A stretch of 64,000 nt of DNA. Origin: Kitasatospora setae KM-6054. Lineage in GTDB: Bacteria > Actinomycetota > Actinomycetes > Streptomycetales > Streptomycetaceae. Positions 23,244 through 30,745 of this stretch are shown here, in pieces. The number at the start of each line of letters is the position of its first letter. Position 1 is the first letter of the stretch. The notes under the pieces are model-generated. The model was given only the letters and a program-made list of their open reading frames with translations. It searched no databases and was not told the origin of the DNA. The DNA is taken from contig NC_016109.1 of the NCBI RefSeq assembly GCF_000269985.1, forward strand, positions 2,542,001 to 2,606,000, given 5' to 3'. A program made the position numbers and the translations under genes.

Positions 23244-23810
23244 ATGAGGCTGCGGGTGGCGGGCGCCGTCGCACTGCTGGTGCTGGGCCTGGGAACGGCG
23301 GGCTGCGGCGAGTCCGCGGGCGGCTCGAAGCCGCCGGTGGTGGCACTGGACACCGCCCGTACCCGGCTGCGCGAACTGGTCGAGGGCACCACCGGGGCGC
23401 TCACCCCCGCCGTCCGGTACGCCGACGACGCGTACCGGGCCGTCCCGCACGAGAACGCCGCCCGGGACAACGACGGCACCGCCAAACTGACGCTCCGCCG
23501 CTACGTGCTGACCAAGGTGTCGGCCGCCAACCAGCCGCGCCTGCTGGAGCAGGTCCGGGCCTACTGGAGCGGCCTCGGCTACACCCCGCACGACACCGGC
23601 GCTCCCGACCTGGCGAGCGCCACCGCCCCCGACGGCACCGGCGTGACGGTCAGCGTCGGCGCGGTCGGCAACGTCACCGTGATCGCCGACGCCTGGGTGC
23701 GGGACCCCGGCAGCACCGCCCCGTTCGGCCCCGCCCCGAGCCCGCTGCCGACCGGGAAGGACGGCGGGCCGGACACCGTACCGACCTTCGAGGACCCGGC
23801 CTGGTCCTGA
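23244..23810 (+). CDS. Lipoprotein, paralogue of the preceding protein (candidate immunity lipoprotein)
   Basis: The 188-residue protein starts with a short signal peptide and a lipobox LGTAGC (Cys21), so it should be anchored outside the membrane. A GGAGGGG ribosome site precedes the ATG. The mature domain is homologous to the preceding cytosolic protein over its whole length. It shares the central RRYVLTK motif and the terminal DTVPTFEDPAWS. In staphylococcal type VII systems a lipoprotein protects against a secreted lipase; a similar task is proposed here. Family name and activity are unknown to me. Confidence 0.8.
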   Translation: MRLRVAGAVALLVLGLGTAGCGESAGGSKPPVVALDTARTRLRELVEGTTGALTPAVRYADDAYRAVPHENAARDNDGTAKLTLRRYVLTKVSAANQPRLLEQVRAYWSGLGYTPHDTGAPDLASATAPDGTGVTVSVGAVGNVTVIADAWVRDPGSTAPFGPAPSPLPTGKDGGPDTVPTFEDPAWS

Positions 23811-23827
23811 ACGCGCCTCGGCGGGCG

Positions 23828-23869
23828 CCCACCGCGTGCCCGCCGCGTGCCCACCGCGTGCCCACCGTG
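23828..23869 (+). repeat. 11-bp tandem repeat (CCCACCGCGTG)
   Basis: Three full copies and one shortened copy of CCCRCCGCGTG follow the lipoprotein gene at an exact 11-bp period. They sit in the 303-bp gap before the binding-protein gene. No hairpin or protein-coding meaning is evident. Confidence 0.7.
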
Positions 23870-23942
23870 CGGACGAATCGGGGCCGACCGGTGCCGATCG
23901 GGCGTCAGGACCGGTCTGACGCACAGTAGTTGGCGGGTGGCA

Positions 23943-23972
23943 TTGGGCTGACGTGACCATGCTGGTTATAGT
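23943..23972 (+). promoter_or_regulatory. Vegetative-type promoter of the solute-binding protein gene
   Basis: TTGGGC (23943-23948), an 18-bp spacer and TATAGT (23967-23972) form the best promoter in the 23811-24113 gap. Transcription would begin near 23979, leaving a leader of about 135 bases before the ATG at 24114. Confidence 0.55.
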
Positions 23973-24113
23973 CGGAACGATCTAGCCGGAACGGCGGCCG
24001 GCCGAGGGGTCTTCCTCGGTACCGCCATGTCGCGTTCCGGCGCGCCGTGCCGCCGTGCCGGCCGTCGCCCCTGGGCTTGTCGTGTTCCGCGTCGACCACG
24101 GGGAGAGACGGCA

Positions 24114-25028
24114 ATGGCTCAGTTGACCGGGCGGAGGCGCAGCGTGCTGGCCGCTTTGACGGGCGGGACGCTGCTGTTGAGCGGCTGCGGCGTCATCGGG
24201 ATCGGTGGCGGTTCGAGCGACCAGGCGGACCTGCGGGCGCTGCTGCCGGAGCGGGTGCGGAAGGCGGGGGTGCTCACGGTGGGGTCGTCGTTCACGGCGG
24301 CGCCGGTGGTGTACCGCAACGACCGCAACGAGCCGGACGGCCTGGATCCGCACCTGGCGCAGAAGTTGGGGTCGCTGCTGGGGGTGCGGGTGGAGTTCCA
24401 GGACGCGGGCGTGTTCGCGAACGTGCTGCCGGGCCTGCTGGGCGGCAAGTACGACATCGCGATGTCGGGGATCACCGACACCCGGGAGCGCGAGCAGGGC
24501 CTGGACAAGAACGGCAAGCAGGTCAACGCGGGCGTGGACTTCGTCGACTACTTCATGGCGGGCATCGGCATCGCCGTGGACAAGGGCAACCCGAAGGAGA
24601 TCACCGACATCGACCGGCTCTGCGGGCACACCGTGACGGTCAAGAAGGGCACCACGCACGCCGACCTGGCGGCCCGGCAGAAGGCGGTCTGCGATCCGGC
24701 CGGACGGCCGCTGACGATCATGGAGACGGACAGCGACAACGCCGCGATCGAGAACCTGAAGGGCCCGGCGGACGCGTACATCACCGACTACCCGAAGGCG
24801 ACGTACGCGGTGCAGACGGTCGGGAACGGCACCCTGTTCGACATCGGCGGCCCGCAGATCCAGCCGCGCCCGTTCGGGATCGCGCTGCGCAAGGAGGACG
24901 GCCGGCTGCGGGACGTGCTGATGCGGGCGATGAACCGGCTGATCATGGACGGGACGTACGACCAGGTGCTGGCCGACCACCAGCTGACGGTCGGCGCGAT
25001 CCAGAACGCGGTCACCAACGGGCCGTAG
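24114..25028 (+). CDS. Glutamate-type ABC transporter substrate-binding lipoprotein (SBP family 3)
   Basis: The start at 24114 has a GGGGAGAG site and gives 304 residues; an earlier frame-internal start at 24027 would add an Arg-rich stretch without support. A signal peptide ends in the lipobox LLSGC. The mature part is an SBP_bac_3 domain: AGVLTVGSSFTAAPVVY, DGLDPHLAQKLGSLLGVRVEF, KYDIAMSGITDTRERE and DAYITDYPKATYAV. It should capture a polar amino acid such as glutamate outside the cell. No permease or ATPase gene is adjacent, so it is an orphan binding protein here. It converges with the SpoIIE phosphatase gene. Confidence 0.9.
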   Translation: MAQLTGRRRSVLAALTGGTLLLSGCGVIGIGGGSSDQADLRALLPERVRKAGVLTVGSSFTAAPVVYRNDRNEPDGLDPHLAQKLGSLLGVRVEFQDAGVFANVLPGLLGGKYDIAMSGITDTREREQGLDKNGKQVNAGVDFVDYFMAGIGIAVDKGNPKEITDIDRLCGHTVTVKKGTTHADLAARQKAVCDPAGRPLTIMETDSDNAAIENLKGPADAYITDYPKATYAVQTVGNGTLFDIGGPQIQPRPFGIALRKEDGRLRDVLMRAMNRLIMDGTYDQVLADHQLTVGAIQNAVTNGP

Positions 25029-25052
25029 ACCGCGGGCCGCGCCCCCGGGGTC

Positions 25053-26243
25053 TCAGCCGGTGGCGAAGGCGAGCACCGCCACGTCGTCGGTGAGCGCGCC
25101 CGCGTGGCGGCGGACGTCGTGGTCGAGGAAGGCGACCGCGTCGTCCGGTCCGGTGGCGGGGAGGGTGGCGAGGCGGTCGGCGAGCGGGTAGAAGGCGCCG
25201 CCGCGGTCGCGGGCCTCGGTGAGGCCGTCGGTGTGCAGCAGCAGGGTGCGGCCGGGCGGCAGCGGGACGGCGGTGGGCGGTTCGGCGGGACCGGCGGCGA
25301 GGTGGCCGAGGCCGAGCGGGAGGTCCTCGGGGCAGTGGACGGCGTCGACCCGGCCGGGGGCGAGCAGCAGCGGGCTGAGGTGACCGCGGTTGACCACCTC
25401 GACCCGGTCGGTGCCGGGGCGGTGCTGGACGAGGACGGCGGTGACGAACAGTTCGCGGTCGCCGTCCTGTTCGGCGGCGCGGCGCACGGCGCGGTCCAAC
25501 TGGTCGGCGAGTTCGCCGAGTCCGGCGGTCTCGTGGGCGGCGATCCGGAACGCGCCGATCACGTCGGCGACGGTGCGGACGGCGTCCAGGCCCTTGCCGC
25601 GGACGTCGCCGAGCAGGATCCGGGTGCCGTACCGGGTCTCGCACACCTCGTACAGGTCGCCGCCGACGCCGACGTCCGCCTGCGCGGGGTGGTAGAGGCC
25701 GGCGGTGCGCAGGCTCCCGGCCCGGGCCGGGACGGGGCGCAGCACGGTGTGCTGGAGGGCGTCGGCGACGGCCCGCACCCGGACCAGGTCGCGGGCCTGG
25801 CGGCGGCGCTGCCAGGCGAGTCCGGCGCCCATCGTGCCGGCCAGCACGGTGGCCAGGTACGTCCACATGTGGTGCTGCTCGGTGAGGTGTCCGGCACGCA
25901 GTCCGAGCAGGGCCTGCAGCACGACGGTGACGGCGGTGGCGGCGGCGACCAGCGCGGGGCCGCCGCTGAACGCGACGACCACCGGGATCACGGTGAGCAG
26001 GAAGCCGGCCGCGATGGAGCTGGGGATCGAGCGTTCCAGCACCAGGTCGGCGATCACCAGCAGGACCGGCAGCAGCCGCACCCAGGTCGGGGTGCGCAGC
26101 GCGGCGGCCATCGCGGCCTCCCAGCGGGCGCTGCCGGGGGACGGCGCGGCGGGACGGCGCTGGTCGGCCGGGGGCGCGGGCCGCGGCGGCGGTGCGGGAG
26201 CCGGATCGACCGGTCGGACGTCGGGGGCGGGCGGCGCTGCCAT
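25053..26243 (-). CDS. Membrane-bound SpoIIE-type PP2C serine phosphatase
   Basis: The ATG at 26243 follows a textbook GAGGAGG site and gives 396 residues; a longer reading to 26390 lacks one. A Pro-rich cytosolic N-terminus is followed by about four membrane helices (VRLLPVLLVIADLVLE to MGAGLAWQRRR). The C-terminal catalytic domain has VGVGGDLYEV, ILLGDVRGKGLDAV, TLLLHTDGLTEARDRGG and LTDDVAVLAF, the metal-binding aspartates of SpoIIE/RsbU phosphatases. Such enzymes dephosphorylate anti-anti-sigma factors. No sensory PAS/GAF domain or partner gene is adjacent. Confidence 0.92.
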   Translation of the reverse strand: MAAPPAPDVRPVDPAPAPPPRPAPPADQRRPAAPSPGSARWEAAMAAALRTPTWVRLLPVLLVIADLVLERSIPSSIAAGFLLTVIPVVVAFSGGPALVAAATAVTVVLQALLGLRAGHLTEQHHMWTYLATVLAGTMGAGLAWQRRRQARDLVRVRAVADALQHTVLRPVPARAGSLRTAGLYHPAQADVGVGGDLYEVCETRYGTRILLGDVRGKGLDAVRTVADVIGAFRIAAHETAGLGELADQLDRAVRRAAEQDGDRELFVTAVLVQHRPGTDRVEVVNRGHLSPLLLAPGRVDAVHCPEDLPLGLGHLAAGPAEPPTAVPLPPGRTLLLHTDGLTEARDRGGAFYPLADRLATLPATGPDDAVAFLDHDVRRHAGALTDDVAVLAFATG

Positions 26244-26402
26244 GCTGACCTCCTCGGCGGCCGGACGGGGGTGCTGCTCCTCCCATGGTCGCGTGCGGCG
26301 CGGGCCGGCCACCCCTTGCCAAGGTCCCGACGGCTCGGGACCTTGGCCCTGTTCCGGCCGGGCGGCGGAGCGTGTCGTGAGTTGCGTCACCGACCGACCG
26401 CG

Positions 26403-27698
26403 TCACCGGCCGTCCGGCGCGGGGGCGACCGGTGCGGGGGTGACCGGCCCGAGGGTGACCGGCAGCGTCCCGTAGCCGCGCAGCACCAGCCGGGTGCGCC
26501 GGGGGGCCGGTCCGGCGGGGGCGAGGTCGGGGAAGCGGCGGAGCAGGGCGGGCAGGGCGGTGGCGGCCTCCAGGCGGGCGAGCTGGCTGCCGAGGCAGAA
26601 GTGCGGGCCGCTGCCGAAGCTGAGCGGCCGCCCGGCGGGTTCCCGGCCGTCGGCGGCCTGGTAGCGCCAGGGGTCGAAGCGGCCGGGGTCGGGGTAGCGG
26701 CGCGGGTCGCGGTTGGCGGCGCCGAGCAGCAGCAGGACGGCGGTGCCGGCCTCGACGGGCAGTCCGGCGGCGGTGAGGCCGTCCTGGGCGGCCAGCCGGG
26801 AGGTGAGCTGGACGGGCGGGTCGTGCCGGAGCACTTCTTCGACCAGGGCGCCGGGGTCGAGGGTGCCGTCGCGCAGGGCGGCGGCGGCCTCGGGGTGGGC
26901 GAAGAGGCGGGCCAGGGCGTTGCCGATCAGGTTGCCGGTGGTCTCGAAGCCGGCGACCAGCAGCAGGGCCAGGTTGGCGATCAGCTCGCGGTCGGAGAGC
27001 CGGTCGGGTTCGGCGTCGGCGGTCCGCACCAGGGCGCTGACCAGGTCGTCGCGCGGGTCGGCGCGGCGGGCGGCGGCGAGTTCGGCGAAGTAGTCGGAGA
27101 GCCGGACGGCGGCCAGGTCGGCGGCGGCCCGCTCGTCCTCGTCCGGGTCGAACTCCAGGGTGACGGTCAGGTCGGCGGCGAGCGGGCGGAACAGGTGCCG
27201 GTCCTCGACGGGGACGCCGAGCAGTTCGCAGATCACGCCGACCGGCAGCCGGAACGCGAACGCGTCCAGGAAGTCGACCGGGGTGCCGTCGGCGCCGCGC
27301 CGGGCCAGGTCGTCGAGCAGGTCGTCGACGGCGGCGGTGACGGCGGGGGCGAGCGCGGCGACCCGGCGCGGGGTGAAGACCGAGGCGATCAGCGAGCGCA
27401 TCCGGCCGTGGTCGGGCGCGTTGCGCTGCAGGATCGACGAGGAGAGCAGGTACTCGCCGGGGTGGTCGAGGAAACCGGGATCGAGGGCGGCCCGCATCTG
27501 CCCGTCCTCGACCAGGAAGCCGGGCGCGCGCAGCACCTCCTCGGCCTCCTGGTAGCCGGTCACCACCAGCATCCCGGCGCCGGTCCGCACCACCGGACCG
27601 TACGCGCGCAGCCGCTCGTACCGGGGGTACGGGTCCTGCCGGCCCTCCGGTCCGACCAGATCGTCGACGATCTCCGTCGCCGCCATGACGTCGTCCAT
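26403..27698 (-). CDS. Cytochrome P450
   Basis: The 431-residue soluble P450 starts at an ATG with a GGGGGAGAG site. It shows the I-helix oxygen-activation motif LLLVAGFETTGNLIG, the K-helix ExxR as EEVLR, and the heme ligand loop LSFGSGPHFCLGSQLARLE with Cys368. Such CYP105/107-like enzymes hydroxylate or epoxidise drugs and natural products. No ferredoxin or reductase gene is beside it, so electrons must come from elsewhere. It is divergent from the ArsC-like gene. Substrate unknown. Confidence 0.93.
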   Translation of the reverse strand: MDDVMAATEIVDDLVGPEGRQDPYPRYERLRAYGPVVRTGAGMLVVTGYQEAEEVLRAPGFLVEDGQMRAALDPGFLDHPGEYLLSSSILQRNAPDHGRMRSLIASVFTPRRVAALAPAVTAAVDDLLDDLARRGADGTPVDFLDAFAFRLPVGVICELLGVPVEDRHLFRPLAADLTVTLEFDPDEDERAAADLAAVRLSDYFAELAAARRADPRDDLVSALVRTADAEPDRLSDRELIANLALLLVAGFETTGNLIGNALARLFAHPEAAAALRDGTLDPGALVEEVLRHDPPVQLTSRLAAQDGLTAAGLPVEAGTAVLLLLGAANRDPRRYPDPGRFDPWRYQAADGREPAGRPLSFGSGPHFCLGSQLARLEAATALPALLRRFPDLAPAGPAPRRTRLVLRGYGTLPVTLGPVTPAPVAPAPDGR

Positions 27699-27815
27699 GC
27701 TCTCCCCCTGCGCACTGGTGTTCCCGCGGCTCTCTCCACAACGGCCGGTCCGCGCAACGGGGTTCCCGGCCCGGCTCGGGTGGGTTCCCGGCCCGGGTGG
27801 GTAGGGTGGGCGGCC

Positions 27816-28175
27816 ATGGAGATCTGGATCAACCCGCGGTGCGGCAAGTGCCGCACCGCCCTCGGCGAACTCGACGCGGCGGGCGCCGAGTACACCGTCC
27901 GCCACTACCTGGACGAGCCGCCGACGGCCGCCGAACTCACGGCGGTACTGGACCGGTTGGGCCTGGAGCCGTGGAACGTGGCCCGGCTGGACGAGGCCGT
28001 CGCCAAGGAGCTGGGCCTGCGCTCCTGGGGCCGCGAACAGGGCGACCGGGCCCGCTGGGTGGCGGCGATGACCGCGCACCCGAAGCTGATCCAGCGGCCG
28101 ATCATCACCGCGGACGACGGCTACACGGTGATCGGGCGCACCCCGGACGCGCTGAAGGACGTCCTCTCGCACTGA
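27816..28175 (+). CDS. ArsC/Spx-family arsenate-reductase-like protein
   Basis: The 119-residue protein has the glutaredoxin-like ArsC fold. It begins MEIWINPRCGKCRTALGEL, with the catalytic Cys of the NPxCxxC/S motif, and ends with HPKLIQRPIITADDGYTVIGRTPD, which contains the arginines that bind arsenate in ArsC. It could reduce arsenate with glutathione-like thiols or be a redox protein of the YffB/Spx type. No ars efflux gene is near. The upstream gap has GGGTTCCCGGCCCGG twice, at 27760-27774 and 27782-27796. TAGGGT at 27802-27807 may be a -10 of a leaderless or short-leader transcript. Confidence 0.85.
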   Translation: MEIWINPRCGKCRTALGELDAAGAEYTVRHYLDEPPTAAELTAVLDRLGLEPWNVARLDEAVAKELGLRSWGREQGDRARWVAAMTAHPKLIQRPIITADDGYTVIGRTPDALKDVLSH

Positions 28176-28207
28176 ACCGCGCCCCGGGCCCGGCCCCGCA
28201 CCACCGG

Positions 28208-28240
28208 TGACAGCGGCCTGACAGCGGGCTGGCAGCGGCC
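28208..28240 (+). promoter_or_regulatory. Three tandem 11-bp repeats upstream of the siderophore-interacting protein gene
   Basis: TGACAGCGGCC, TGACAGCGGGC and TGGCAGCGGCC occur head to tail at exact 11-bp period, 58 bases before the GTG at 28298. One repeat per helical turn suggests cooperative binding of an OmpR- or SARP-type activator. No iron-repressor (DmdR-like) box was seen. Confidence 0.45.
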
Positions 28241-28297
28241 CCCGGCAGGCTGGGCGACGTCCGGAAGCCGTCCGTCCTCCACCCGCCGGGAGCGCCC

Positions 28298-29158
28298 GTG
28301 TCCGACCTGCCGATCCGCCGCCTGACCGTCGCCGCCGTGCACCGGCCCACGCCGCGGACGGTCCGGGTCACCTTCGCCCTGCCGCCCGGCGAGTTCGCCC
28401 TCGCCGGGCCGGACCAGCAGGTCAAGCTGTACTTCCCGCGCCCCGGCCAGGACCGCCCGGCCCTCCCCGCCCCGGCCCCCGGCCAGTCCCTGATGGACTG
28501 GTACGGGGCCTGCCACGCCGTCCCGGAGGCCGAGCGCCCCTGGATGCGCTCCTTCACCCTCCGCGCCCACGACGCCGAACTCCACACCGTCGACGTCGAC
28601 TTCGTCCTGCACGGCACCGACGGCGCGGGCGGCCCGGCCGCCGCGTGGGCCGCGCGGGCCCGGCCGGGGCAGCGGCTCGCGATGTTCGGCCCCTCCCCCG
28701 AGTTCGCCCGCCCGTTCCCGCTGGACGGCGGCCGGCCGCTGCTCTTCGCCTGCGACGAGTCCGCGCTGCCCGCGCTCGGCACCCTGGCCGAGGCCCTGCC
28801 GGCCGGCGCCCGGGCCCACGCCTGGATCGAGGTGGCCGGCCCCGAGGAAGAGCAACCCCTGCTCGGATTCGGCGAGTTGACCGTCCACTGGGTCCACCGC
28901 GGCGACGCCCCGCACGGCACCCGGCTGCTGGCCGCCCTCGGCTCCGCCACCCTCCCGTCCGCCCCCGGCGCCGCCTGGCTGGCCGGCGAGGCCGGCACCG
29001 TCCGCGCCCTGCGCCGCCACCTCACCGAGGACCGCGGCCTGCCCCGCGCCGCCCTCCACGCCACCGGCTACTGGCGGGCCCGCCTCACCCAGGACGACGC
29101 CCCCACCCCCGAGGACCTCGCCGACGCCCAGGAGATCCTCCGCGACCTCCAGCGCTAG
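28298..29158 (+). CDS. Siderophore-interacting protein (FAD-binding ferric-siderophore reductase)
   Basis: The 286-residue protein starts with GTG. It has the FAD-binding barrel (VRVTFALPPGEFALAGPDQQVKLYFP, then WMRSFTLRAHD with the R-x-Y/F-S/T-like motif) and the NAD(P)H-binding C-terminal domain (LLFACDESALPALGTLAEALP, AAWLAGEAGTVRALRRHL, GYWRARL). These define the SIP/ViuB family, which reduces ferric siderophores in the cytosol to release iron. No siderophore synthesis or uptake gene is adjacent. Three 11-bp repeats upstream may control it. Confidence 0.93.
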   Translation: MSDLPIRRLTVAAVHRPTPRTVRVTFALPPGEFALAGPDQQVKLYFPRPGQDRPALPAPAPGQSLMDWYGACHAVPEAERPWMRSFTLRAHDAELHTVDVDFVLHGTDGAGGPAAAWAARARPGQRLAMFGPSPEFARPFPLDGGRPLLFACDESALPALGTLAEALPAGARAHAWIEVAGPEEEQPLLGFGELTVHWVHRGDAPHGTRLLAALGSATLPSAPGAAWLAGEAGTVRALRRHLTEDRGLPRAALHATGYWRARLTQDDAPTPEDLADAQEILRDLQR

Positions 29159-29226
29159 CCCCGCCCGCCCCCGCGAACTGCCCGGAGTGCCCGGAGCTCC
29201 CCCCGCTCCCCTGGTACCTTCCGCTG

Positions 29227-30189
29227 GTGACGAGCCTCCTGCAGCCGCCGCTGCTCACCCGCCTGCTGGCCGCCGAACGGATCCTGATCGCCGGCGCGGG
29301 CGGCGGCTTCGACGTCTACGCGGGCCTGCCGCTCGCCCTCGCCCTGCGGGCCGCCGGCCGCGAGGTGCACCTGGCGAACCTGTCGTTCAGCAGCCTGCAC
29401 GGCCTCGACCGGGAGGTCTGGGCGGCCCCCGACCTGGCCCGGATCACCCCGGACATCCGCTCCGCCGACCGGTACTTCCCCGAACGCTCACTGGCCCGCT
29501 GGCTGCGCTCGCGGCAACTCCCGGACACCGTCTGGGCGTTCCCCCCGACCGGAGTACAGCCGCTGCGCGCGGCCTACCGCGCGCTGGTCGACCTGCTCGA
29601 CGTGGACGCGATCCTGCTCGTCGACGGCGGCACCGACATCCTGCTGCGCGGCGACGAGGCCGGCCTCGGCACCCCCGAGGAGGACATGACCTCGCTGGCC
29701 GCCGTCGCCGGACTCACCGAAGTACCCCAACGCCTGGTCGCCGCCCTCGGCTTCGGCATCGACGCGTACCACGGCGTCAGCCACAGCCTGGTCCTGGAGA
29801 ACCTCGCCGCCCTCCAGCGCGACGGCGGCTACCTCGGCGCGTTCTCCATTCCCCCCGACTCCCCCGAGGCCGCCCACTACCTGGACGCCGTCGCCCACGC
29901 CCGCGCCGAATGCCCCGAACACCCCAGCATCGTGCACGGCTCCGTCGCCGCCGCCCTGCGCGGCGAGTTCGGCGACGCCCGCTTCACCGAACGCACCGGC
30001 GACAGCGCCCTGTTCATCAACCCCCTCATGACGCTCTACTTCGGCACCACCGTCGAAGCCCTGGCCACCCACCACCTCTACCTCGACCGCCTGGAACACA
30101 CCGTTCTCCTCGGCCAGGTCGCCTCCGCCATCGGCCGCTTCCAGGACTCCCTCCCCCGCCAACGCCCACCCCGCGCCTTCCCCCACTGA
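29227..30189 (+). CDS. DUF1152 protein, copy 1
   Basis: This 320-residue protein begins at a GTG and matches DUF1152 (PF06626). It contains the glycine-rich AERILIAGAGGGFDVYAGLPLALAL at its start, then DAILLVDGGTDILLRGDEAGLGTPEEDM, GFGIDAYHGVSHSLVLENLAAL and a terminal FINPLMTLYFGTTVE. The early GAGGGxD motif resembles a nucleotide-binding loop, but the function is unknown. A second copy lies at 33676. Long blocks of DNA are identical between the two (for example 29906-30066). TACCTT six bases before the GTG could be the -10 of a leaderless promoter. Its 3' end abuts a truncated Nudix gene. Confidence 0.85.
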   Translation: MTSLLQPPLLTRLLAAERILIAGAGGGFDVYAGLPLALALRAAGREVHLANLSFSSLHGLDREVWAAPDLARITPDIRSADRYFPERSLARWLRSRQLPDTVWAFPPTGVQPLRAAYRALVDLLDVDAILLVDGGTDILLRGDEAGLGTPEEDMTSLAAVAGLTEVPQRLVAALGFGIDAYHGVSHSLVLENLAALQRDGGYLGAFSIPPDSPEAAHYLDAVAHARAECPEHPSIVHGSVAAALRGEFGDARFTERTGDSALFINPLMTLYFGTTVEALATHHLYLDRLEHTVLLGQVASAIGRFQDSLPRQRPPRAFPH

Positions 30190-30204
30190 GACCCGCCCCG
30201 AGGC

Positions 30205-30432
30205 CCCGGCGTCCGAGTAGGCGATCGCATGCCGGGGATCGGTGTACGTGCCGACCAGCCCGGTGATCTCCACATCGAGGCCGCTCTCCTCACGCATATC
30301 CCGAACGCCCCCCGGAAGCGACTCACCGAGATCCATGGCGCCACCCGGCAACGCGTACAGGCCGTTGTCGGTCCGCCGCTGGAGCAGCACCCGCCCCTCA
30401 CTGCCGGTCACCACTATGCGGGGCAGCTCGGC
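30205..30432 (-). pseudogene. Nudix hydrolase remnant
   Basis: On the minus strand the frame reads ELPRIVVTGSEGRVLLQRR, DNGLYALPGGAMDLGES, REESGLDVEITGLVGTYTDP and HAIAYSDAG. This is the first half of a Nudix hydrolase including most of the Nudix box. The box is one residue short between its first Glu and the Arg (ESLPGGVRDMREE). The usual C-terminal half is missing where the sequence meets the end of DUF1152 copy 1, and the N-terminus has no start before the upstream terminator hairpin. It is therefore a dead fragment, probably cut by the DUF1152 rearrangement. Confidence 0.75.
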
Positions 30433-30453
30433 TCTCGGCGCAGGAACGGCGAA

Positions 30454-30484
30454 GCCCCGCCACCTGGCGTGCAGATGGCGGGGC
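30454..30484 (-). terminator. Hairpin terminator of the XRE-DUF397 operon
   Basis: GCCCCGCCA and TGGCGGGGC form a perfect 9-bp stem with a 13-base loop, about 50 bases beyond the DUF397 stop. There is no T-run, as is usual in actinomycetes. Confidence 0.65.
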
Positions 30485-30532
30485 TCTCGGCCGCCCGAGC
30501 AGCAGCACCCAAGGTTGGGGGTTCGGCGGAGC

Positions 30533-30745
30533 TCAGAGCTCGCCGAACGCACCTGCGGCAGCAGCAGCGACGAAGCTCGTCCAAGCGGCGGTCGGGAACA
30601 CCAGGACGGGACCGGCAGGGTCCTTGGAGTCCCGGACAGGCATCACGACAGGATGGGCGCCGAGCGCCACCTCAACGCAGTCGCCGCCGTTGTCGCTGTA
30701 ACTGCTCTTCACCCAGCGAAGGTCGGCATGGTCGATGTCGATCAT
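30533..30745 (-). CDS. DUF397 protein
   Basis: The 70-residue protein has the family pattern LRWVKSSYSDNGGDCVEVA followed by VVMPVRDSKDPAGPVLVFPTAAWTSFV. DUF397 proteins are almost always encoded with XRE-DUF5753 regulators in actinomycetes, where they act as partner or antagonist of the regulator, in some cases affecting development. Its ATG overlaps the stop of the regulator gene (ATGA). Confidence 0.93.
   Translation of the reverse strand: MIDIDHADLRWVKSSYSDNGGDCVEVALGAHPVVMPVRDSKDPAGPVLVFPTAAWTSFVAAAAAGAFGEL

Noticed and set aside
28176..28297. Iron box for the siderophore-interacting protein
   Set aside because: No TTAGG-type palindrome is visible; only GC-rich 11-bp repeats.
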